A stretch of DNA of 38,492 nt from an uncultured Lachnospiraceae bacterium (GTDB taxonomy: Bacteria; Bacillota; Clostridia; Lachnospirales; Lachnospiraceae): NCBI GenBank assembly GCA_910579615.1, contig CAJTUA010000002.1:1-38492 (forward strand), in the 5' to 3' direction. This document shows, piece after piece, positions 23,028-31,485 of the stretch. Under the pieces are notes generated by a model. It was not told where the DNA came from. It did not search any database and saw only the letters and a program-made list of their open reading frames with translations. A program made the position numbers and the translations under genes. The stretch's first letter is position 1. Each line of letters opens with the position of its first letter.

Positions 23028-23056
23028 TTGACTTTATCAAACTGACGCGTTATAAT
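23028..23056 (+). promoter_or_regulatory. Promoter of the tryptophan operon
   Basis: TTGACT (23028-23033), 17-base spacer, TATAAT (23051-23056): near-consensus sigma-A promoter directly before the T-box leader. Confidence 0.9.
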
Positions 23057-23062
23057 AAACAA

Positions 23063-23358
23063 CAGTTTGAAACAAACCAAAACCGATGAACAAGAAGAGT
23101 AGGTAAGGAAAACCATCACAGAGAGCCGCGCCTGGTGTGATGCGGTATGGACGGAACTTATCGAATGGGCTTGCGAGGGCAGCCCGAAACCGCAAGGGAG
23201 TAGGCGCTGACGGGTTCCCTGACCGTTATCAGCGGGGCGCATATGTTGGTATGTAGTTGAGTGGATGCAATACTCCGGGTGGGGTTGCATCAAATTGGGT
23301 GGTAACGCAGAAGCATGACAGCTTTTGTCCCTGTAATAAGGGGCGAAAGCTGTTTTTT
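23063..23358 (+). promoter_or_regulatory. T-box riboswitch leader, predicted tRNA-Trp specific
   Basis: About 300-base leader with T-box landmarks: AGTAGG/GAGAGCC stem I elements (23097-23130), a candidate UGG specifier at 23166-23168, the T-box sequence GGGTGGTAACGCAG (23297-23310) and a terminator at 23318-23358. Uncharged tRNA-Trp should pair with specifier and T-box, favour the antiterminator and let the trp genes be read. The specifier was chosen because it is the Trp codon in a purine-rich loop context; a second UGG (23146-23148) is possible. Confidence 0.88.
23318..23358 (+). terminator. Regulated terminator of the trp T-box
   Basis: ACAGCTTTTGTCCC pairs with GGGCGAAAGCTGT (wobbles allowed) and is followed by a T-run ending at 23358. 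The 5' arm lies just after the T-box, as expected for terminator/antiterminator switching. Confidence 0.85.
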
Positions 23359-23433
23359 GATGCCTGTGGTAACCGGATTTTTCGAGAAACAAAAAAGCAT
23401 CTGATTTTTATCGGGAAATAAAAGGAGGCAGCT

Positions 23434-24954
23434 ATGGCATTTCCGGAATATGAACAACTAAAACAATATGAAAAAGATTACAACCTGATTCCAATCAGCC
23501 GTGAAATCTTCGCGGACGTTATCACGCCGATTACACTGCTGCGCAAGCTCTCGCAGGTAGACGACCATTTCTACCTGCTTGAGAGCGTGGAGGGCGGCAA
23601 GCAGTGGGGGCGCTATTCCTTCTTAGGCTTTGCGCCGCTTTTGCAGCTGACCTGCCGCGGCCGCAAAGTCACGGTAAAAAGCGGCGCGATTGAAACGGTC
23701 ATAGACGGAAAGGAAAGCACGATTGCCGATGATGGTAATGCGGCGTACAGTGGCGGTGCCAATGCCGTCTTTCACGGGCTCAATGTCCTGCGGGACTACC
23801 TGAAAAAATACCGCGCCCCGCAGATTGAGGGGATGCCGCCATTCACCGGGGGATTTGTCGGATATTTCTCGTATGAGATGATTGGCCACGCGGAGCCAAA
23901 GCTGAAGTTAAAGCAAAGCGAATTCCCGGAATACGACCTGATGATGTTTGACAAGGTGATTGCGTATGACCATCTGAAACAGAAAATCATTGTGATTGCG
24001 AATTATGCGGCAAAGGATGGCGAGAAGGGCTACCACGCGGCGGAATTAGAGCTTGGGAAAATGGTTCAGCTCGTTTTGCAGGAGGGCAGTCTTTCGCAGG
24101 AAAAAGTTCCGGATGCACCGGTATTTACCTGCAATCTGAGCAAGGAAGAATACTGCGCGATGGTGGAGAAGACAAAGCACTATATTTTCGAGGGGGATAT
24201 TTTTCAGGGCGTGGTTTCCAGGAAGTTTACCGCCAGATACGATGGCAGCCTGATGAATGCTTACCGGGTGCTGCGCACGACGAACCCGTCGCCGTACATG
24301 TACTTTATCCAGAGCGGTGACCTCCAGATTGCCGGAACCTCGCCAGAGACGATGGTCAAATTAAATGCCGGGAAGCTGACGACCTTCCCGGTTGCGGGAA
24401 CCCGCCCGCGCGGTGTGACGAAGGCGGAGGATGAGGCGCTTGAGGCGGAATTGATGGCGGATGAAAAGGAGCTTGCCGAGCACAATATGCTCGTGGATTT
24501 GGCGCGGAACGATATCGGAAAAATTGCGGAGTACGGCTCTGTTGCCGTTGAGGAATATATGCAGATTCACCGTTTTTCAAAGGTGATGCACATTGCGTCC
24601 GTCGTGACTGGAGAGCTCCAAAAGGATAAGGATGGCTGTGATACCATAGCGGCGCTGCTCCCGGCGGGCACGCTCTCCGGGGCGCCAAAATTCCGTGCCT
24701 GCGAGATTATCAATGAGCTGGAGCCGGAAGCGCGCGGAGTGTATGGCGGCGCAATCGGTTATCTGGATTTTTCAGGGAATCTTGATGTTTGCATCGCTAT
24801 CCGCACAGCGGTAAAGCTTGGAAATCAGGTCAGCGTGCAGGCAGGCGCGGGCATTGTCGCGGACAGCGTGCCGGAAAATGAGTACCAGGAATGTGCGAAC
24901 AAGGCGGGCGCGGTGATGGAGGCAATCATAAGGGCAAGTGAGGTGAATGGTTGA
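23434..24954 (+). CDS. trpE: Anthranilate synthase component I
   Basis: 506-residue subunit converting chorismate to anthranilate, using ammonia from TrpG. The LLES feedback-binding motif (48-51), GTSPETMV, PVAGTRPRG and LVDLARNDIG of the chorismate-binding domain are intact, so Trp inhibition is expected. AAAGGAGG precedes the ATG. First gene of trpEGDCFBA behind the T-box; its stop TGA shares one base with the trpG ATG. Confidence 0.96.
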   Translation: MAFPEYEQLKQYEKDYNLIPISREIFADVITPITLLRKLSQVDDHFYLLESVEGGKQWGRYSFLGFAPLLQLTCRGRKVTVKSGAIETVIDGKESTIADDGNAAYSGGANAVFHGLNVLRDYLKKYRAPQIEGMPPFTGGFVGYFSYEMIGHAEPKLKLKQSEFPEYDLMMFDKVIAYDHLKQKIIVIANYAAKDGEKGYHAAELELGKMVQLVLQEGSLSQEKVPDAPVFTCNLSKEEYCAMVEKTKHYIFEGDIFQGVVSRKFTARYDGSLMNAYRVLRTTNPSPYMYFIQSGDLQIAGTSPETMVKLNAGKLTTFPVAGTRPRGVTKAEDEALEAELMADEKELAEHNMLVDLARNDIGKIAEYGSVAVEEYMQIHRFSKVMHIASVVTGELQKDKDGCDTIAALLPAGTLSGAPKFRACEIINELEPEARGVYGGAIGYLDFSGNLDVCIAIRTAVKLGNQVSVQAGAGIVADSVPENEYQECANKAGAVMEAIIRASEVNG

Positions 24955-25547
24955 TGATATTACTGATTGATAATTACGACAGTTTTTCCTATAATCTTGT
25001 GCAGTTTATCGGAACAATCTGCAAACAGGAACAGGATAAGGGACGCTTCGCGGTGAAGGTCATCCGCAACGACGAGCTGACCGTGCCGCAGATACAGGCA
25101 CTCTCGCCGGATGCGGTTATTCTCTCGCCAGGGCCGGGCAGGCCAGATGCGGCAGGGGTGTGCGAGGATGTGCTTAGAACCATCTCAAAAACCGTTCCGA
25201 CACTCGGCGTATGCCTCGGGCATCAGGCAATCTGTGAGGTGTTCGGCGCGACGGTCACTTACGCGAAGCAATTGATGCACGGAAAACAGAGTACCGTGGA
25301 GCTGGATGGAAACTGTGGGCTGTTTGCAGGTATTCCGGCGCAGACCCCAGTAGCGCGCTACCATTCGCTCGCAGCTGATTCCGACACGATACCGGAATGC
25401 CTTCTGGTAACGGCGCGCGCAAAGGACGGCGAGGTGATGGCCGTGCAGCATCGGGAATATCCGATTTACGGCGTGCAGTTCCACCCGGAGTCGGTGCTGA
25501 CACCGCAGGGGATGAAGATGCTGGAGAATTTCGTGCATCTGGTATAG
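24954..25547 (+). CDS. trpG: Anthranilate synthase component II (glutamine amidotransferase)
   Basis: 197-residue class I amidotransferase supplying ammonia to TrpE. The catalytic triad is complete: C87 in GVCLGHQ, and H177 and E179 in QFHPES. I start at ATG 24954, which overlaps the trpE stop by one base; a TTG one codon earlier is less likely. It is not fused to trpD. Its stop is followed by a 180-base gap occupied by the hairpin element 25561-25702. Confidence 0.95.
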   Translation: MILLIDNYDSFSYNLVQFIGTICKQEQDKGRFAVKVIRNDELTVPQIQALSPDAVILSPGPGRPDAAGVCEDVLRTISKTVPTLGVCLGHQAICEVFGATVTYAKQLMHGKQSTVELDGNCGLFAGIPAQTPVARYHSLAADSDTIPECLLVTARAKDGEVMAVQHREYPIYGVQFHPESVLTPQGMKMLENFVHLV

Positions 25548-25560
25548 GGAACATACGGCA

Positions 25561-25702
25561 CATACGGAACTCGAAAATCAGTATATGCCCGGACAGCGCC
25601 AGATGGAATTTCTGGGAGCGAAATTGCAGGGGAATGGAACAAGATGCAAATCGCGGACAGAAATTCCATCACCATTATTGGTGCTGGTAGGGCATATACG
25701 GT
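25561..25702 (+). repeat. Structured intergenic element, copy 2 (inside the trp operon)
   Basis: Same plan as 4195-4318 with different bases in the stems: outer arms GTATATGCCC (25581-25590) and GGGCATATAC (25690-25699), conserved GGACAGCGCC and GGTGCTGGTAG with the same two purine mismatches and the same 9-base 3' bulge, and an inner perfect 13-bp stem 25602-25614/25658-25670. Flanking CATACGGAACT before and TATACGGTACT after correspond to the direct repeat of copy 1. It lies between trpG and trpD, where it could affect operon polarity or mRNA processing. Confidence 0.65.
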
Positions 25703-25728
25703 ACTAAGAATAAGAAAGGAATGAGACT

Positions 25729-26736
25729 GTGATTAAAGAAGCAATTTATAAACTGGTCAACAACGAAGACCTTCCCTACGAGATGGCAGAAACCGTCATG
25801 GATGAAATCATGAGTGGCGAGGCATCGCAAATCCACATGGGTTCCTACCTCACCGCGCTGCGCATGAAGGGCGAGACCATTGAAGAAATCACGGCGAGCG
25901 CGGCGGCGATGCGCAGGCACGGCACGAAGCTGCTCCACGACATGGATGTGCTTGAGATTGTAGGGACGGGCGGCGACGAGGCAAACACATTCAACATTTC
26001 CACAACGGCAGGCTTTGTCATTTCGGCGGCGGGCATCCTGGTTGCAAAGCACGGTAACCGTTCCGTATCAAGCAAATGCGGCGCTGCGGACGTTCTGGAG
26101 GCGCTCGGCGTAAAAATTGACATCAGCCCGGCAAGAAGCGCGGAAATATTAAAGGAAATCGGCATCTGCTTTATGTTTGCGCAGATGTACCACAGCGCAA
26201 TGAAATTTGTTGCCCCGGTGCGCAAGGAGTTGGGTATCCGCACCATCTTCAATATTCTTGGACCACTTGCCAACCCGGCGGGCGCGAACTATGAGCTGAT
26301 GGGCGTGTATGACGAGACATTCGTAGAGCCGTTGGCACAAGTGCTGATGCGCCTTGGTGTTAAGCGGGCAATTGTGGTACACGGGCAGGACGGTCTGGAT
26401 GAAATCACATTGAGCGCGCCAACGACCTGTTGCGAGGTGCGGGACGGAAAGACAACGTCATTTGTCATCACGCCGGAGGAATTGGGGCTGACACGCTGCG
26501 CAAAGGAAGCATTGGTTGGCGGAAACCCGCAGGAAAATGCGGCGATAACCCGCGCAATCCTCGACGGGCAGAAGGGCGCAAGGCGCGATGCGGTTGTGCT
26601 GAATGCGGCGGCAAGCATTTATATGGTGCGCGATGGTGTAACCCTAAAGGATGCAGTAGGGATTGCGGAGGAACTGATTGATTCGGGCAAGGCAAAGGCA
26701 CAGCTAGAGAAGTTTGTGGAGATGTCAAATCGTTAA
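25729..26736 (+). CDS. trpD: Anthranilate phosphoribosyltransferase
   Basis: 335-residue enzyme joining anthranilate to PRPP. The PRPP-binding GTGGD (79-83), the NISTTAGFV region and KHGNRSVSSKCG are present; length is normal. Start is GTG 25729 with AAAGGA upstream. Stand-alone TrpD, not a TrpGD fusion. Confidence 0.95.
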   Translation: MIKEAIYKLVNNEDLPYEMAETVMDEIMSGEASQIHMGSYLTALRMKGETIEEITASAAAMRRHGTKLLHDMDVLEIVGTGGDEANTFNISTTAGFVISAAGILVAKHGNRSVSSKCGAADVLEALGVKIDISPARSAEILKEIGICFMFAQMYHSAMKFVAPVRKELGIRTIFNILGPLANPAGANYELMGVYDETFVEPLAQVLMRLGVKRAIVVHGQDGLDEITLSAPTTCCEVRDGKTTSFVITPEELGLTRCAKEALVGGNPQENAAITRAILDGQKGARRDAVVLNAAASIYMVRDGVTLKDAVGIAEELIDSGKAKAQLEKFVEMSNR

Positions 26737-26863
26737 TAAAACATGAACCGGCAGAAATAATACAGCAGATTTTTGCCGTATCCCTGTCCAGCCACGGTTG
26801 TAATGCGTCAATCGAAAGCGGACAGGAAAGGGCAAAATAACAGAAAGTCAGGGATGGAGCCAT

Positions 26864-27745
26864 ATGATTTTAGACACTTTGGTAGAAGCAACAAAAAAGC
26901 GCATCGCGGCGCAGATGGCAGCGTTGCCGCCGCAGGAACTCAGACAGCAGGCGGAGACGCTTGCGAAGGAGCAGATGGGCAGGGTGCAGGCAGGTTTTCC
27001 CGGAACAGAATCCGGAAGCGGAATAGCGCCAAAGCAGGCAGGCGAACCCTTCCGCTTTGAAAAAACGCTCTCCGGCGGGGATGTCCATTTTATCTGTGAG
27101 GTCAAAAAAGCCTCCCCGTCAAAGGGGCTGATTGCACCGGATTTCCCGTATGTGCAGATTGCAAAGGATTATGAGGCGGCGGGCGCAGACTGCATTTCCG
27201 TGCTGACAGAGACGGATTATTTCCTCGGAAGCGACGATTATTTCCGGGAAATCCGCGCACAGGTGGCGCTCCCGATGCTGCGCAAAGATTTTACCATTGA
27301 CCCATATATGCTCTGGCAGGCGAAGGTTATGGGCGCGGACGCTGTGCTTCTCATCTGCGCGGTTTTGCAGGAGGGCGAGCTGAAAGAATATCTGGAAATC
27401 TGTGACAGCCTCGGGCTTACCGCGCTTGTGGAAACGCATGATGAGGATGAGGTAAAAATGGCGGTGCGCGCGGGCGCAAGGGTGCTCGGTGTCAACAACC
27501 GGAATTTGAAAACCTTTGAGGTGGATTTGACAACGAGCAAAAGACTGCGGACGCTCGTGCCGCAGGAGATTCTTTTCGTGGCGGAGAGCGGAATCCGGAC
27601 GGCACAGGATATTGATGTGCTGCGGCAGGCGCGCGTGAACGGCGTGCTCATCGGTGAGACGCTGATGCGCAGCCCGGATAAAAAGGCGATGTTGGACACA
27701 CTGAGAGGGGAAACAAGCGGTTCGCAGTTTCCGACAAAAAGGTGA
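26864..27745 (+). CDS. trpC: Indole-3-glycerol phosphate synthase
   Basis: 293-residue TIM-barrel enzyme that closes the indole ring. EVKKASPSKG (catalytic Lys region, about 79-88), LRKDFTIDPYM, GVNNRNLKTF and AESGI are intact. It is about 25 residues longer than usual because of a Gly/Gln-rich insert before the barrel (about 36-60). The 127-base gap from trpD holds no gene. Not fused to trpF. Confidence 0.94.
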   Translation: MILDTLVEATKKRIAAQMAALPPQELRQQAETLAKEQMGRVQAGFPGTESGSGIAPKQAGEPFRFEKTLSGGDVHFICEVKKASPSKGLIAPDFPYVQIAKDYEAAGADCISVLTETDYFLGSDDYFREIRAQVALPMLRKDFTIDPYMLWQAKVMGADAVLLICAVLQEGELKEYLEICDSLGLTALVETHDEDEVKMAVRAGARVLGVNNRNLKTFEVDLTTSKRLRTLVPQEILFVAESGIRTAQDIDVLRQARVNGVLIGETLMRSPDKKAMLDTLRGETSGSQFPTKR

Positions 27746-27889
27746 TGCCTGGCGTACCGCGGGAAAGAATATAGGCAGGGTTTTGCACAGGAGAATGAAG
27801 CCGCGTGGGCTTCCCGTTCCTAATAGTACGTAAAATAAAAATATAGACAAAATTATATAAAAAATAAAATTTAGAAAGGCAAATAATAT

Positions 27890-28576
27890 ATGGAGGAGAG
27901 AAGCCGCACGGCACAGATAACAAAAATAAAAATCTGTGGTCTAAAGCGCCCGGAGGACGCGGCAATCGTCAATCGCCTGCGCCCGGATTATGTGGGCTTC
28001 GTCTTTGCGGGAACAAAGCGGAAAATTGCAAAGGAGAAAGCCGCCGCCCTGCGGGCAGCGATTTGGCCGGAGATTTTATCCGTCGGCGTATTCGTCAATG
28101 AACCGATAGAAAATATCACAGCAATGTGCCGCGAAGGGATTCTTGACCTGGTGCAGCTCCACGGGGATGAAACAGAGGCGTATGTGGCGGAGGTAAAAAG
28201 TCAGACACAAAAGCCCGTTATCCGCGCGGTGCGTGTGCGCTCACAGGATGACGTTCTGGCAAACGCGGAGTCCTGCGCGGATTATTTGCTTTTTGACACC
28301 TACCGCGCGGGGGAGTACGGCGGAAGCGGCGCGGCATTTGCGTGGGATGATTTGCTTGCGGCAAAAAGGCGCTTTGAAGAAAGTGGGGCGGCATTCCCGC
28401 CATTTTTCCTGGCAGGTGGCCTAAACGCAGGCAATGCCAAAAAAGCAATACGCACTCTGCACCCCTATGCGCTCGACATCAGCAGCGGGGTGGAGACGGA
28501 CGGTGTTAAGGATGAAGAAAAAATAAAAGAATTCATGAAAGCCTGCAGGAAGGCGGACGGAATGGAAGGAAAGTAA
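27890..28576 (+). CDS. trpF: Phosphoribosylanthranilate isomerase
   Basis: 228-residue TIM-barrel isomerase between the TrpD and TrpC steps. KICGLKRPEDA (with the catalytic Cys), VGVFVNE, VQLHGDE and a C-terminal LDISSGVE phosphate-binding motif are seen. Start ATG 27890 follows AGAAAGG at a long spacing; an ATA-rich AT tract precedes it. The 144-base gap after trpC contains a small hairpin (GAAGCC/GGCTTC) near 27796-27811 but no gene. Confidence 0.93.
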   Translation: MEERSRTAQITKIKICGLKRPEDAAIVNRLRPDYVGFVFAGTKRKIAKEKAAALRAAIWPEILSVGVFVNEPIENITAMCREGILDLVQLHGDETEAYVAEVKSQTQKPVIRAVRVRSQDDVLANAESCADYLLFDTYRAGEYGGSGAAFAWDDLLAAKRRFEESGAAFPPFFLAGGLNAGNAKKAIRTLHPYALDISSGVETDGVKDEEKIKEFMKACRKADGMEGK

Positions 28577-28709
28577 GTGTTTAAGCCTCTTACAAAAAAG
28601 AAACGGCAGTACCGCACAGGCACAGGGTAAAACAAGATTTCAAGTATTTCACGGAAGCAACAATACATCACCAGACCGTTTTATATAAGCGGCAGAAAGG
28701 AAGGAAATT

Positions 28710-29894
28710 ATGAAAAAAGGACGCTACGGGCAATACGGCGGACAGTATATCCCGGAAACTTTGATGAACGCGGTGCAGGAGGTGGAGGAAGCCTACGAGC
28801 ACTACAAAAATGACCCGGAGTTTGTAAAAGAGCTTGACGATTTATACCGCAATTACGCGGGCAGACCGTCCATGCTCTACTACGCCGAGAAAATGACGAA
28901 AGACCTCGGCGGGGCAAAAATCTACCTCAAGCGGGAGGATTTAAACCACACGGGCTCACACAAAATCAACAATGTACTTGGCCAGGTACTGCTCGCAAAG
29001 AAAATGGGCAAAACTCGCGTCATTGCGGAGACCGGGGCAGGGCAGCACGGCGTGGCGACCGCGACGGCGGCAGCGCTGATGGGCTTAGAATGCGAGATTT
29101 TCATGGGCAAGGAGGACACCGACCGCCAGGCGCTCAACGTGTTCCGCATGGAGCTGCTCGGCGCGAAGGTGCACGCGGTCACAAGCGGCACCATGACCTT
29201 AAAGGATGCGGTGAACGAGGCGATGCGCGAATGGACGCGCCGTGTGGATGATACGTTATATGTGCTCGGATCGGTTATGGGGCCGCACCCGTTCCCAATG
29301 ATTGTGCGCGATTTCCAGAAAATCATCAGCAAGGAAATCAAGGAGCAGCTGATGCAGCGCGAGGGCAGGCTTCCGGATGCGGTTGTGGCGTGTGTCGGCG
29401 GCGGCTCCAACGCGATGGGGGCATTTTATGAATTTATCGGCGAGACATCCGTGCGCTTGATTGGCTGCGAGGCAGCGGGCTTAGGCGTTGACAATCCGAA
29501 AAACGCGGCGACGATGGCAAACGGCAGCGAAGGCATTTTCCACGGCATGAAATCCCTGTTCTGCCAGGATGAGTACGGACAGATTGCCCCGGTTTATTCC
29601 ATCTCGGCGGGGCTTGACTATCCGGGCGTAGGACCGGAGCACGCTTATCTGCGCGATACCGGCAGGGCGGAATATGTGCCGGTTACCGACGAGGAAGCGG
29701 TTGCAGCGTTTGAATACCTCTCCCGCGTGGAGGGCATTATCCCGGCAATCGAGAGCGCGCATGCGGTTGCATATGCAAGGAAGCTTGCGCCAAAGATGCC
29801 AAAAGAGCAGATTATGGTCATCAATGTTTCAGGGCGCGGCGATAAGGATGTGGCAGCAATTGCAAGATACAGGGGGGTGCAGATTTATGAGTAG
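28710..29894 (+). CDS. trpB: Tryptophan synthase beta chain
   Basis: 394-residue PLP enzyme condensing indole with serine. K85 in HTGSHKINN is the PLP lysine; GGGSNAMG binds the cofactor phosphate; GQYGGQYIPE at the N-terminus marks the TrpB1 type that pairs with TrpA. GGAAGGAAATT precedes the ATG. It overlaps trpA by 8 bases. Confidence 0.97.
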   Translation: MKKGRYGQYGGQYIPETLMNAVQEVEEAYEHYKNDPEFVKELDDLYRNYAGRPSMLYYAEKMTKDLGGAKIYLKREDLNHTGSHKINNVLGQVLLAKKMGKTRVIAETGAGQHGVATATAAALMGLECEIFMGKEDTDRQALNVFRMELLGAKVHAVTSGTMTLKDAVNEAMREWTRRVDDTLYVLGSVMGPHPFPMIVRDFQKIISKEIKEQLMQREGRLPDAVVACVGGGSNAMGAFYEFIGETSVRLIGCEAAGLGVDNPKNAATMANGSEGIFHGMKSLFCQDEYGQIAPVYSISAGLDYPGVGPEHAYLRDTGRAEYVPVTDEEAVAAFEYLSRVEGIIPAIESAHAVAYARKLAPKMPKEQIMVINVSGRGDKDVAAIARYRGVQIYE

Positions 29895-30666
29895 GATAGC
29901 GCAGGCATTTTTAAACGGAAAAGCATTTATACCATTTGTGACGGGCGGCGACCCGGATTTGGAGACAAGCGAGAAGCTGCTGATAGCAATGCAGGAGGCG
30001 GGGGCGGATTTGATTGAAATTGGTGTTCCCTTCTCCGACCCGATTGCGGAAGGACCAGTTATCCAGGAGGCGAATGAGAGGGCGCTGGCCGCGGGCTGCA
30101 CGACCGACAAGCTGTTTGACATGATAGAGCACGCAAGGCAGAAAGTGACCATTCCGCTTGTGTTTTTGACCTATGCCAACCCGATTTACGTCTACGGCAA
30201 AAAGCGTTTTATGGAGCGCTGCAGGCAGGCGGGCATCGATGGGATTATTGTGCCGGATTTGCCGTATGAGGAGCGGGAAGAAATGGCTGCGGACTGTGAG
30301 GCGGCAGGGGTTGACATGATTCCGATTATCACGCCGACCTCAAAAGAGCGCATCACGATGATTGCAAAGGAGGCGACAGGCTTTATCTACTGCGTATCCT
30401 CGCTTGGCGTGACCGGTGTGCGCAAGGAAATCCAGACAAATGTCAGCGAGATGGTGGCATATGTGCGAAAGGCATCCAATGCCCCGGTCGCGGTAGGCTT
30501 TGGCATTTCCACGCCCGAGCAGGCAACTGCCATGGCGTCGGTGTCCGACGGGGCGATTGTCGGCAGCGCGATTGTAAAGCTGATTGCGCAGCATGGCAGG
30601 CAGAGTGAGGAAGCGGTCGCGGCGTATGTAAAGGAGATGAAGGATGCGTTGCGCGGGCTGCATTGA
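29887..30666 (+). CDS. trpA: Tryptophan synthase alpha chain
   Basis: 259-residue TIM-barrel subunit that releases indole from indole-glycerol phosphate and channels it to TrpB. The catalytic Glu is E44 in LIEIGVPFSDP. The position of the E. coli catalytic Asp60 is Glu here (E55 in PIAEGP), a conservative change I believe occurs in other Clostridia. Start ATG 29887 follows GGGGGGTG and overlaps the trpB stop (ATGAGTAG); longer in-frame openings lie inside trpB. Last gene of the operon. Confidence 0.96.
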   Translation: MSRIAQAFLNGKAFIPFVTGGDPDLETSEKLLIAMQEAGADLIEIGVPFSDPIAEGPVIQEANERALAAGCTTDKLFDMIEHARQKVTIPLVFLTYANPIYVYGKKRFMERCRQAGIDGIIVPDLPYEEREEMAADCEAAGVDMIPIITPTSKERITMIAKEATGFIYCVSSLGVTGVRKEIQTNVSEMVAYVRKASNAPVAVGFGISTPEQATAMASVSDGAIVGSAIVKLIAQHGRQSEEAVAAYVKEMKDALRGLH

Positions 30667-30704
30667 GCGCCCGGGTACAGGGTGTGCGGCGTGTATCTGA
30701 AAGT

Positions 30705-30755
30705 GTGCCTGAAAACGGCATTCTGTATATCCTACAGAATGCCGTTTTCAGGCAC
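30705..30755. terminator. Perfect 23-bp inverted repeat after trpA
   Basis: Arms 30705-30727 and 30733-30755 are exactly complementary around a 5-base loop (TATCC). No U-tract follows on either strand, so it may be an mRNA-protecting hairpin, an unusual terminator or a small palindromic repeat. It marks the end of the trp operon. Confidence 0.5.
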
Positions 30756-30801
30756 ATCCTAGTTATGGCAAAAATTCTGTGGAACTTTCGGGAAAGAAGA
30801 A

Positions 30802-30830
30802 TTGTTTTCCGGGGATGGATGGTGTATAAT
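30802..30830 (+). promoter_or_regulatory. Promoter before the restriction-modification remnants
   Basis: TTGTTT (30802-30807), 17-base spacer, TATAAT (30825-30830). A hairpin GGTATGGTC/GACTATACC follows within about 45 bases. It now drives only broken genes. Confidence 0.55.
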
Positions 30831-30931
30831 TTAAACGGTATTGGTATGGTCTTCAAAGTATGACTATACCCAAAGCGTGAGTTGCAGTTGAAAACGGACA
30901 AGGTATAACGATTAGAAAGGGACAACTTGTG

Positions 30932-31042
30932 ATGAAAATATTTGACAACAAGCCCTTTGACAGTGGCTTCCGCGTGTTCAAGCTGGATGACACGAACATC
31001 AATAACGTGTGCTGCTCCGCTGCTTTGCTTTGTTCGATTTGA
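30932..31042 (+). pseudogene. Fragment resembling a type III restriction-modification methylase (Mod)
   Basis: A 36-codon remnant, MKIFDNKPFDSGFRVFKLDD onward, ending at TGA 31040. The FDSGFRVFKLD stretch recalls an internal segment of type III Mod methyltransferases. The codons after about residue 24 do not resemble a methylase, and reading then shifts into the nuclease fragment, suggesting a deletion that joined two genes. Confidence 0.45.
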
Positions 31043-31287
31043 AAATCGGTGAATTAAAGCATCAGGATATCGAGCAGATGCAGATGTATGTCAATTACTA
31101 TGACCGCAAGGTAAAAACTGGAGGATGAAAATCAAACGATTGGCATCATCTTGTGTAAGGACAAAAACAATGCTGTGGGCGAAATGACTTTGCCAGCAAA
31201 TATGAAACTGTCCTGCCGAGCAAGGAAGAACTACAAAAGCTGCTGACAGAGCACCCTGGTGGTGGGGATGGAGGTAAGGAGTCATGA
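31033..31287 (+). pseudogene. C-terminal fragment of a DUF1016 (YhcG-like PDDEXK) nuclease, frameshifted
   Basis: FDLKIGELKHQDIEQMQMYV and NYYDRKVK match the conserved catalytic-domain end of DUF1016 proteins. The frame breaks near 31120, continues as EDENQTIGIILCKDKNNA in another frame, then breaks again near 31190 before SKYETVLPSKEELQKLL. At least two frameshifts and the missing N-terminal half make it non-functional. Its stop overlaps the next fragment's ATG (ATGA), as in a former operon. Confidence 0.6.
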
Positions 31288-31340
31288 AAATACAGTACAG
31301 ACACCAGAAGATTCAGGCGGACGTCACCAATCCGCTCTAG
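31284..31340 (+). pseudogene. N-terminal fragment resembling a type III restriction subunit (Res)
   Basis: MKIQYRHQKIQADVTNPL then stop. The start MK(I/L)QY-x2-Q-x2-Q-x-D is typical of type III Res helicase-nucleases. GGAGGTAAGGAG precedes it. Nothing recognisable of the remaining protein follows; 31341-31485 holds no intact gene. Confidence 0.4.
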
Positions 31341-31485
31341 TCATTGGAAAAACTGGAGACCAGGAGAATGGCTGCAACCTTTACCATTGAGATACCTGTG
31401 TGATTTATTTCAAAGCCATTTCCCGCAACGGTGTAGTTAGTGTACGATGTGCTGGAATCTTGTGGAAAGCAGAGGAGATTTTAAA

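Noticed and set aside
30932..31340. Treating the restriction fragments as small intact genes
   Set aside because: Each covers only a small piece of its family and the middle one needs frameshifts to match, so they are called pseudogenes.
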